Below, one piece after another: positions 6,201 to 12,392 of a DNA stretch of 15,500 nt; the first letter of the stretch is position 1; each line of letters starts with the position of its first letter. Both the position numbers and the translations under genes were made by a program. The notes beneath the pieces are model-generated. The model was not told the origin of the DNA. It did not search any database and saw nothing but the letters and a program-made list of their open reading frames with translations. Location of the stretch: the NCBI GenBank assembly GCA_019312705.1, contig JAFDCW010000041.1, positions 1 through 15,500 of the forward strand, in the 5' to 3' direction. Source of the DNA: Deltaproteobacteria bacterium. GTDB lineage: Bacteria; Myxococcota; Polyangia; Polyangiales; B10-G4.

Positions 6201-7604
6201 TCAGTTGCCGAGGTCCATGACCGTGACCGGCGCGTAGCGCCGATCGCGGGTCTCGTCACCGAGCTGCTTCCTGGTGTTCCAGCCCCAGCAGACCACGTCG
6301 CCGGTGCCCCGGAGGGCGCACATGTGCGCCCTACCGGCGCCGATGTCCGTGGCGTCTGCGAGGCCCATGACCTCGACCGGGTCGAAGGAGCAATCGGTCG
6401 CCATGGGCGCGGTGCAGCCGCCACCGTGGCTGGGCATGTCGTCGCCGAGCTGGCCCTCGGCGTTGTCGCCGAAGCAAAGGACCTTGCCGGAGGTCATCCG
6501 CGCGCAGGAGAAGTCCGGGCCGGTCTCGACCTGAACCACGGGGTCCCCGTCGGCGGCGTCGATGACGAGGGTCGGGACGCCTACGCCGACCTGATCTCCG
6601 AGGCCGAGCTGGCCGTAGTTGTTGGCGCCCCAGCAGTAGAGGCTTCCGTCGTCGCCGACCGCGCAGACGTGGGAGCCGCCGGGAGCGATCTGGGTGAACA
6701 TCACGCCGGTCGGGAGGGTAACGGCCTGGGCGCCGAGGGCGCAGTCGTAGCTAGACCCCATGAAGGTCTCGCAGCCGCCCATGTGATCGGCGACGCCGTC
6801 GCCGAGCTGGCTGTCGGCGTTGTTGCCCCAGCAGTAGGCCGCGTCGGTCGTTAGACCGCAGGTGAGGCCCGAGTGCGGGCCGGAGCTGGCCTGCACATCG
6901 ACGAGACCGGTGGGCGTAGCGACCGTTTTGGCAACCCGGGCTTCTTCGCGGGTACCGTCACCGATCTGCCCCGAGCCGTTCTGTCCGATGCAGACGGCCT
7001 GGCCCGCAACCACTCCGCAGGTGTGGTTGTAGCCGCGGCTGACGGTCTCGAGGCTCTCGAGGCCCACCCGAGGCACGGGCTCGAAGTTCTTGGAGGGCTC
7101 GCCTCCGCTGGCCGGGCCGACGCTCTCCCGCCCCCAGCACCACGTCCCGCCGCCTTCACGAATCACGCAGTTTTGGCTGCCGCCCCGGGCGCTCAACAGA
7201 GTCGCGTCGTCGACGATGATGACCTCGACCGGCGGCGAGCAGTCCTGGATCTCGGTGCTGCCCGCGGACCCGCAGTCTTCGTGACGCGTGCTGCCGTCAC
7301 CGAGGGTCCCGTTGATATTGCCGCCCCAGCACCACACGGTGCCATTGGCGCGAAGGGCGCAGCTGTGAGTCGCCCCGGAGACCACGGCGATGAACTCGCA
7401 GTCCGTGGTGCAGGCCACGCCACTGTCCGCGCCCGAATCGCCGGGCGGGGTCCCTGTGTCACCCATGCCGGAGTCGGCGGGCGGGGTACTGGAGTCGGTC
7501 GAACCGTCGGTCATGCCGCCGTCGGTGCCGGTGCCGTCGTCGCCGCAGGCGGCAAGGGGCATCATCATCAGGGAAACGGTTAGAAAGATAAGCTGGGCGC
7601 GCAT
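6201..7604 (-). CDS. RCC1-repeat (beta-propeller) lipoprotein
   Basis: The protein has 467 residues from ATG 7604, preceded by GAGGA at a normal distance; a second ATG at 7610 is too close to that site. The N-terminus is a lipoprotein signal peptide with lipobox LAAC, lipidated Cys at residue 20, and then an Asp/Gly/Thr/Ser-rich linker to about residue 63. Seven RCC1-type units follow, marked by C-(W/I/F)-G near residues 92, 156, 205, 258, 324, 377 and 439, most with N-x-x-x-Q-L-G-D, plus alternating Cys such as HSCAL, HTCGV and HVCAV. This predicts a seven-bladed beta-propeller on the cell surface or in the periplasm. Such proteins are abundant in myxobacterial genomes; most lack a known function, and binding of a protein or glycan partner is the usual assumption. 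It is the first gene of the run continuing into matB and galT. Confidence 0.92.
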   Translation of the reverse strand: MRAQLIFLTVSLMMMPLAACGDDGTGTDGGMTDGSTDSSTPPADSGMGDTGTPPGDSGADSGVACTTDCEFIAVVSGATHSCALRANGTVWCWGGNINGTLGDGSTRHEDCGSAGSTEIQDCSPPVEVIIVDDATLLSARGGSQNCVIREGGGTWCWGRESVGPASGGEPSKNFEPVPRVGLESLETVSRGYNHTCGVVAGQAVCIGQNGSGQIGDGTREEARVAKTVATPTGLVDVQASSGPHSGLTCGLTTDAAYCWGNNADSQLGDGVADHMGGCETFMGSSYDCALGAQAVTLPTGVMFTQIAPGGSHVCAVGDDGSLYCWGANNYGQLGLGDQVGVGVPTLVIDAADGDPVVQVETGPDFSCARMTSGKVLCFGDNAEGQLGDDMPSHGGGCTAPMATDCSFDPVEVMGLADATDIGAGRAHMCALRGTGDVVCWGWNTRKQLGDETRDRRYAPVTVMDLGN

Positions 7605-7665
7605 GGTCATGTCCTCGTGGGGCCGGGACCGTAGCCGCCACCGTGGAGCCGCGCAATGCGGCGCC

Positions 7666-7693
7666 TTGCAGAAGAAATCCATAGGGATATGGT
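7666..7693 (+). promoter_or_regulatory. Possible promoter for the 7700 gene, perhaps leaderless
   Basis: TTGCAG at 7666-7671 and TATGGT at 7688-7693 are separated by 16 nt, an acceptable sigma-70-like arrangement in a locally AT-richer stretch. The start ATG at 7700 lies only 6 nt after the -10-like box, so transcription would begin at or near the start codon. The GGTGGA overlapping the -10 box could instead serve as a ribosome-binding site for a transcript started further upstream. Confidence 0.3.
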
Positions 7694-7699
7694 GGATCT

Positions 7700-8110
7700 A
7701 TGGCTCGCTGGTCTCGCCCCTCACCCCTTCGACCCTCGACACGCGCACGGCTCGCCGGGCCGGCGCTCATGGCCTTGGCCCTCGGCCTGGCCCTTTCCGT
7801 CGTGGGCGCCCTCACCGGCGGAGGATCGGCCCTCGGCCAGAACGGACCCGATGACGGGGACGGGGACGGGGACGGGCAGCCGACCTGCATCGAGCACCGC
7901 GGCGAGGCCCGATACCGGGGATACGGCTACCAGCATATCGTGATTATCAACAATGGCTGCGACCAGGATGCCCGTTGCGAGGTCGCCACGGACGTCACCC
8001 CGGAGTCCGCGAACGTGCATGTCCCGGCGGGCGAGACCAAGGAGATCATCACCAGGAACGGCTCACCTTCCCGAGCCTTCGAGCCTCGCGTCTCCTGTTC
8101 CCTGCAGTAA
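7700..8110 (+). CDS. Small secreted four-cysteine protein
   Basis: The protein has 136 residues. A basic N-terminus is followed by a long hydrophobic signal sequence (about 19-40) with probable cleavage after SALG near residue 46. A DGDGDGDG linker is encoded by four exact GACGGG hexamers. The mature domain of about 75 residues has four cysteines (63, 87, 93, 133), with the signatures YQHIVIINNGC and ARCEVATDV, and ends SPSRAFEPRVSC. The even Cys number and short beta-like segments suggest a disulfide-stabilised sandwich. The Y-x-H-x-V-x-x-x-N-x-C pattern resembles small exported proteins I recall from myxobacteria without assigned function. It lies 36 nt upstream of the kinase-fold gene on the same strand, so the two may be co-transcribed. 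Confidence 0.72.
   Translation: MARWSRPSPLRPSTRARLAGPALMALALGLALSVVGALTGGGSALGQNGPDDGDGDGDGQPTCIEHRGEARYRGYGYQHIVIINNGCDQDARCEVATDVTPESANVHVPAGETKEIITRNGSPSRAFEPRVSCSLQ
7853..7876. repeat. Four exact GACGGG hexamers
   Basis: Four perfect head-to-tail GACGGG units encode DGDGDGDG, the linker between the signal peptide and the folded domain of the small secreted protein. Unit number could vary between strains without changing the frame. Confidence 0.9.
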
Positions 8111-8146
8111 CAGGGCGATCTGCTCTACCATCGCCGGCAAGGGACG

Positions 8147-9805
8147 ATGGGCGACAAAGAATTCCCCAGCATCTACGGTTCGGCTTCGGCGCTCAGGGCG
8201 GTGGTACCCAAAGGCCGGGGCCCCGCCGAGGGTGAAGCGGCAGCCGGGGCGCGCCTCGTCGAGCGTCTCGGCGAGGGGCTTACGGGCTACCACTTTCGGG
8301 GCGACCTACGCGGAGAACAGGTCTCGGTCCATCTGCTCCGAGAGGGCGTCACCGACGATCGCCGGACCAAATTTCAGGCCGCCGTCGGCGATCTTCTGGC
8401 TGTCTCCAAGGACGGCCTTCCGGCATCCGTGCTGACCCCGCTGTCGGTGAGCGAAGACCGAACCGCGATCACCCTCCCGGCAGCGCCCACGCGCCACCTG
8501 CACGACCTCAGGGGGGAGGGGCACAGCCTCGAAGTGCGCCTCGAGAGCATCGCCGCCCTCGCCCTCTGCCTCGAGGCTCTTCATGAGCACGGGCTCGTGC
8601 ACGGCGCCCTCAGCCCCTCGACGGTCTACATCGACGACACGGGGGCCCCCGTGGTCGCGGGCTGCTCGGGTACGAGCCTCTTCCTCGGCACGGTCGGCGA
8701 CTCGGTCGAGCCCCAGGCGTTTCACGCCTACGCGTCGCCGGAGGCAAAGGAGGGCACTGGCATCGACGCCCGCTCCGACATCTTCTCCCTCGGCAAGGTA
8801 CTGCACTTCCTGCTGACAGAGGTGCACCCGCACGGAAGCGACGCGGACCTGCCGCCCCTCGAGACCCTCAGGGAGAGCCCCCGAGGGCTCGTGCGCATCG
8901 TGCGCAAGTGCACGCGGCCTCATCCGGCGGATCGCTATCAGGACGTCGACTCGTTCCTCGCCGACCTCGTACAGAACGACGCCGCCGACGTGGGTACCGG
9001 CCCCGCCGAGGGCGAGGACGAAGCGCGGAAGAGGACCCGGGTCAAACTCCCACCGCGTTTCGACCGCCGCGCCGAGGAGAGAGTTCGAGAAGAGGCTCAG
9101 AAGAAAGCGCTGGACCAAGAGGAACGCGCCATCGATCGAGCGCGGGCGAACGCTGAAGTCGAGTTCGGCCTTCGCCAGTCCCGGGGGCCGAGCAAAGCGC
9201 GTTTTGGCGTCGGAATCATCGGCGGTGCCCTCTTTGCGGCGGCCTTCGTCGCCCCCTTCGTATCCTACCCCGGCGGGACCAAGCTCGCCCCGGCGGTGGC
9301 GGTGGTCGGCGCCGCCCTCGTGACGTTCCTCTTCCGGGGAAGGGGCCCCCGCGGGGCGTATTACGAACTCGCCGCCGCGGCCCTCGCGGCCGTCGTCGTG
9401 TTTGCGGCCGATCCGACCAGCGTTGCCGTCCGCGCAGCGGCGGAGAACCGAATGACGGCAGACGATGCGTCCGTCCGCAGCACCGCCGCGCGTTTCCTCG
9501 CGGTGCACGGCCATCGAGCCTTCGTCGACGTCGATCTACGAGACGCCGTCCTCGATGGCCTCTCCCTCGATGGAGGGGACTTTGACGGCGCCGATTTGCA
9601 AGGCGCGGACCTCCGGCGGTCCAACCTCACGGGCGCGAATTTCTACGGAACCAACGTCGCCGAAGCGGACTTTTCGGGCGCAGAGTTGAGCGGGGCAGAG
9701 GTCACGGAAGCCCGAGGCCTGTCGGACGCGTACTGCGATGACGCGACCCAGATGCCCACGGGATGGCGCTGCGTCGGGGGCTTCTTTGCCCCCGACGAGG
9801 GGTGA
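8147..9805 (+). CDS. Membrane pseudokinase fused to a pentapeptide-repeat domain
   Basis: The protein has 552 residues, with ATG 8147 behind AAGGGA. Residues 36-275 follow the Ser/Thr-kinase layout: a Gly loop (LGEGLTGYHF, 41-50), then VSVHLL at 59-64 where VAVKxL is expected. The catalytic loop reads VHGALSPSTVYID (151-163) in place of HRDLKPxNxxxD, and DFG is replaced by AGC near 171-173. Structural marks remain: ASPE (196-199), ARSDIFSLG (208-216) and DRYQDVDSFL (262-271). The lysine, the catalytic Asp and the metal-binding Asp are therefore all missing, so phosphotransfer is unlikely. A charged coiled coil (288-340) precedes three hydrophobic helices (about 353-372, 379-396, 405-421). Residues 461-520 are pentapeptide repeats (A-D/N-L/F units such as GADLQGADLRRSNLTGANF), ending in a C-x11-C motif. 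An odd number of helices would place the repeats outside the cytoplasm. A scaffolding or sensing role is inferred. Confidence 0.9.
   Translation: MGDKEFPSIYGSASALRAVVPKGRGPAEGEAAAGARLVERLGEGLTGYHFRGDLRGEQVSVHLLREGVTDDRRTKFQAAVGDLLAVSKDGLPASVLTPLSVSEDRTAITLPAAPTRHLHDLRGEGHSLEVRLESIAALALCLEALHEHGLVHGALSPSTVYIDDTGAPVVAGCSGTSLFLGTVGDSVEPQAFHAYASPEAKEGTGIDARSDIFSLGKVLHFLLTEVHPHGSDADLPPLETLRESPRGLVRIVRKCTRPHPADRYQDVDSFLADLVQNDAADVGTGPAEGEDEARKRTRVKLPPRFDRRAEERVREEAQKKALDQEERAIDRARANAEVEFGLRQSRGPSKARFGVGIIGGALFAAAFVAPFVSYPGGTKLAPAVAVVGAALVTFLFRGRGPRGAYYELAAAALAAVVVFAADPTSVAVRAAAENRMTADDASVRSTAARFLAVHGHRAFVDVDLRDAVLDGLSLDGGDFDGADLQGADLRRSNLTGANFYGTNVAEADFSGAELSGAEVTEARGLSDAYCDDATQMPTGWRCVGGFFAPDEG
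9773..9796 (+). terminator. Long perfect hairpin inside the last codons of the pseudokinase gene
   Basis: GTCGGGGGC at 9773-9781 and GCCCCCGAC at 9788-9796 form a perfect 9-bp GC stem around TTCTTT. It lies within the last dozen codons, ending 7 nt before the stop codon. No T-run follows, so it is either a terminator of non-standard type, a 3'-end stabiliser, or chance in GC-rich coding DNA. A gene with its own ribosome-binding site begins 36 nt after the stop. Confidence 0.4.
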
Positions 9806-9840
9806 GCGCCGGGGGCAACGAGGGGTCTTCGAGGAGCCCG

Positions 9841-10038
9841 GTGGAACATCAAAGGCTCCAGGTGCCACCCCGGGTGTGCATCAACCACTGGTGCCCCGAG
9901 TACCGTGACGGACGGTCCGGCGACGGCCACGCCAACGACAACTGCAACGGCAGCATCGACTCCATCCACGTCCTCCTCGACGGAGAGACGTTGCTCTGCC
10001 CGACCGCCGGCGACATCCCGGCAGGGTGTATGCCTTGA
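9841..10038 (+). CDS. Small Cys-containing protein, unknown
   Basis: The protein has 65 residues from GTG 9841, with GAGGAG at 9831-9836 four nt before the start. From about codon 10 onward, third positions are about 90% G/C and the composition is protein-like (CINHWCPEYRDG, NDNCNGSIDS, HVLLDGETLLCP), with five cysteines. That supports real coding sequence despite the small size. The first ten codons have weaker bias. No signal peptide is visible, which is unusual for such a Cys content. It could be the surviving 3' part of a longer exported protein whose 5' end is lost. It is in a different frame from the pseudokinase that ends 35 nt upstream and converges on the GH92 gene. No family is recognised. 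Confidence 0.45.
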   Translation: MEHQRLQVPPRVCINHWCPEYRDGRSGDGHANDNCNGSIDSIHVLLDGETLLCPTAGDIPAGCMP

Positions 10039-10065
10039 TCCGACGACGCCCCTCGCCGACCGGGT

Positions 10066-10077
10066 CGCGCTAGCGCG
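10066..10077. repeat. 12-bp perfect palindrome over the GH92 stop codon
   Basis: CGCGCTAGCGCG reads the same on both strands and contains the TAG stop of the mannosidase. A role cannot be inferred; chance is plausible in such GC-rich DNA. Confidence 0.5.
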
Positions 10078-12256
10078 TTGCCCAATCGGAGGGGGCTTCA
10101 CCCATCTCGAAGTGCAGGGTGCTGCCGGCGAGGTCGGCGTGGTCGACGCGGGCGCGGTCGAGGGATACGCCGTCGAGCGTCGCGTCTTGCACGTACAAGG
10201 CGCGGTAGCTGGCGTTGGGGGCTTCGATGGTGAGGTCCCCGTCCGTGAGGTGCAGCGTCGCGCCCGTGAGCTGGGGGCCCCCCACCAGGTAGTAGTCGAG
10301 GCCCGTGAGAGGGAATATGCCGAGGGCGGTGAAAACGTACCAAGCGCTCATCGTGCCGCCGTCGTCGTTGCCGGGGAGGCCGTCGGGGCCGTCGCCGTAG
10401 CGCGTATCGACGACCCAGCGATTGACCCGGGCGGTCTCCGCCGGGCGGCCCAAGGCGCTGTAGATCCACGGGGCGTGGATGTCCGGCTCGTTGCCGTGCC
10501 AGTACCAAATGTCGGCACCGAAGGAGACGTACTCTCGACGCATCGACTGAAAGAAAAAGTAGTCGAGGCGCTCGAAGAATGCGTCCCGGCCCCCGAGGGC
10601 CTCGGCGAGGCCGTCGAGGTCGTGGGGCACCAGCCAGAGGTAGTGCCAGGCATTGCCTTCGGAGTAGTAGTCCTCCCAGATGAAGGGGTCGACGTCGGCG
10701 AAGGTGCCGTCAGCGTGGCGCCCGATGAAGAAACCGCTCTCGGGGTCGAGGAGGTTCCGCCAGTTGCCCGACCGGGCGCGGAAGTCCGCGGCGTCCGCGT
10801 CCTCACCGAGGGCTTCCGCCATGGTGGCGAGGCCATGATCCATGTAGGCGACCTCGAGGGTCCAGCTCGCGCTCGACCCCCCCGCCTCGATCGGCACGTA
10901 GCCGAGGTCCATGTACTCGGTGACACCACTCCGGCCGTTGAAGGGCGAGTCCGCGGGGGGGGCCATGGTCGCGGTCCGGAGCATGAGCTCGTAGGCCGTG
11001 CGCAGGTCGAAGTCGGTGATGCCCTTCACCCAAGAGTCGGCAAAGACGATGTTTGCCCCGTCGCCGACCATGCCCCCGGTGTAGCCGATGCCGAGGGGCC
11101 ACCGCGGCATGTAGCCACCGTCGGTCCCCATCGCGATGAGCGACCGGAGGAAGTTGAGCTGGTGCTCGGGGTAGAGCAGGGTCAGCAGCGGGTGCAGGGT
11201 TCGGAACGTATCCCAGAGTGAGAAGTCGGTGTAATAGGTGAAGCCGTCGACGGCGTGCACCTCCTGGTCGATGCCCCGGTAGGCCCCGTCGACGTCTGTC
11301 GCCAAGGTGGGCATCAGGAGCGTGTGGTAAAGCGCCGTGTAGAAGGTACGGAACTCGGCTTCGGTCCGGGCTTCGATCTCGGCCCGGCCGAGGTGCTCTT
11401 CCCACACAGCCTCGGTCGCCGCCCGAGTGCCTTCGAAGTCGATGGTGGGGGCTTCGGCATCGAGGTTCATGCGGGCGTGCTCGACGTCGACGAAGGAGAT
11501 GCCGACCGCGGCTTCCACCGATACGTCAGTGCTCGTATCGAAGCGGGCCCAGGCCCCCGAGTCGATGCCCGCGCGGGCCGTTTCACCCTCGAAGAGCGCC
11601 CCCGCCTTCCACACGCCGTGGGACGAAAACGCACGCGAGAAGCGCATGACGAAGTAGACCGGCATGCCGCCGAAGCGCGCCGAATATCCGGCGGAGAACG
11701 TACTGAACCCGTAGAACTCCTGGGCCCCTGGGTCGACGACGATCTCCCCGTCGATGGCCTCGACGTCGGCCATGTGGTGGCCGACGTCGCTGAGCACGAC
11801 GGCGTCGGCGTCGGCGTCGAAGGTGTAGCGATGCACCGCGACGCGCTCGCCGGCGGTGAGCTCCACACGCACTCCTGGGTCTTCGAGGGTCACGGCGTAG
11901 TAGCCAGGCGCGGCCTCTTCGGTGTCGTGGGAGAACGCGCTGCCGTAGCCGTCGGGGCCCGTCTTCGACGCATCCATTCCCACGGTCGGCATCAGCATGA
12001 CCGCCCCGTACTCAGCGATGCCCATGCCGTGGGCCCGGGTGTGGCTGAAGCCGCGAATGTGGTCGTCGGCGTACCAGTAGCCCGCGCAGTGGGCAAAGCC
12101 GGGGGCGAGGCCCGCCGCCTCCATGGTGTCGGGACCGGGGTGCACCATACCGAAGGGCCGGGCCGGGCCGGGGTAGGCGCTACCGACGCCGAAGCCGAGG
12201 CTCCCAATGGGTCGACCCATCGCAGGCCGCGGCGAGAAGAACCAACCCACAGCCAA
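10070..12256 (-). CDS. GH92 family exo-alpha-mannosidase
   Basis: The open frame encodes 728 residues from a TTG at 12256; an ATG at 12220 is an alternative. GH92 enzymes are calcium-dependent inverting exo-acting alpha-mannosidases, usually exported, that trim mannose from glycans. Visible: GFGVGSAYPGPARPFGM (21-37), FAHCAGYWYADDHIRGFSHT split over 54-73, TDFSLWDTFRTLHPLL (343-358), GGYMPRWP (380-387), the EGNAW region with the predicted acid Glu (about 533), GNEPDIHAPWIYSALGRP (588-605), and GLPGNDDGGTMSAWYVF (626-642) with the base Asp residues. Length and motif order fit the family. The N-terminus is abnormal: the expected start of the beta-sandwich domain is cut short and there is no signal peptide in this frame. 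A lipoprotein signal peptide lies in a neighbouring frame immediately upstream (12180-12278), so the gene probably carries a frameshift or sequence error near 12216. It is divergent from the kinase gene. Confidence 0.93.
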   Translation of the reverse strand: MAVGWFFSPRPAMGRPIGSLGFGVGSAYPGPARPFGMVHPGPDTMEAAGLAPGFAHCAGYWYADDHIRGFSHTRAHGMGIAEYGAVMLMPTVGMDASKTGPDGYGSAFSHDTEEAAPGYYAVTLEDPGVRVELTAGERVAVHRYTFDADADAVVLSDVGHHMADVEAIDGEIVVDPGAQEFYGFSTFSAGYSARFGGMPVYFVMRFSRAFSSHGVWKAGALFEGETARAGIDSGAWARFDTSTDVSVEAAVGISFVDVEHARMNLDAEAPTIDFEGTRAATEAVWEEHLGRAEIEARTEAEFRTFYTALYHTLLMPTLATDVDGAYRGIDQEVHAVDGFTYYTDFSLWDTFRTLHPLLTLLYPEHQLNFLRSLIAMGTDGGYMPRWPLGIGYTGGMVGDGANIVFADSWVKGITDFDLRTAYELMLRTATMAPPADSPFNGRSGVTEYMDLGYVPIEAGGSSASWTLEVAYMDHGLATMAEALGEDADAADFRARSGNWRNLLDPESGFFIGRHADGTFADVDPFIWEDYYSEGNAWHYLWLVPHDLDGLAEALGGRDAFFERLDYFFFQSMRREYVSFGADIWYWHGNEPDIHAPWIYSALGRPAETARVNRWVVDTRYGDGPDGLPGNDDGGTMSAWYVFTALGIFPLTGLDYYLVGGPQLTGATLHLTDGDLTIEAPNASYRALYVQDATLDGVSLDRARVDHADLAGSTLHFEMGEAPSDWATR

Positions 12257-12278
12257 GAGCGAAAATTCCCCGACTCAT
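12180..12278 (-). other. Out-of-frame lipoprotein signal peptide for the GH92 mannosidase
   Basis: An ATG at 12278 opens a 32-codon frame reading MSRGIFALGCGLVLLAAACDG, then an Arg-rich run to TAG at 12180. The first 19 residues are a textbook lipoprotein signal peptide with lipobox LAAAC. After CDG the frame loses sense, while the mannosidase frame, offset by one base, becomes coding at the same place. Removing one G from the GGG run at 12216-12218 would join them directly. Gaining two bases instead would recreate a Val-Asp-Pro start like that of other GH92 proteins. The corrected product would be a lipoprotein of about 735 residues. Confidence 0.7.
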
Positions 12279-12392
12279 TGGGCCCAGCTTACCGGCGATG
12301 GCCCCGGAGGCCACCCAGCCCCTGCGTATTCTCAGGTTGAGGGGTTGGATGGTTCCTATCCACCGCCAATAGCGAGTATCGCGTTACAGTGC
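12279..12392. promoter_or_regulatory. Divergent intergenic region between mannosidase and kinase
   Basis: These 114 bases separate the signal-peptide start (12278, minus) from the kinase start (12393, plus) and must hold both promoters. A TGGCC-CCGGA-GGCCA hairpin lies at 12299-12313. The stretch from about 12325 to 12385 is noticeably richer in A/T than its surroundings, as expected for promoter DNA. I cannot pick out a confident -35/-10 pair. Confidence 0.4.

Noticed and set aside
8306..9514. 402-codon minus-strand open frame opposite the pseudokinase
   Set aside because: The plus strand encodes a clear kinase fold and pentapeptide repeats; the antisense product has no motif.
9905..12340. 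Two long plus-strand open frames (9905-11221 and 11255-12340)
   Set aside because: Both are antisense to the GH92 mannosidase, whose motifs are unmistakable; the products are Val/Gly/Asp/Arg-rich shadows.
12207..12392. Upstream ATG extension of the Ser/Thr kinase
   Set aside because: It would overlap the divergent mannosidase N-terminus and adds 62 residues without structure; kinases of this type usually start shortly before the DGRYRL segment.
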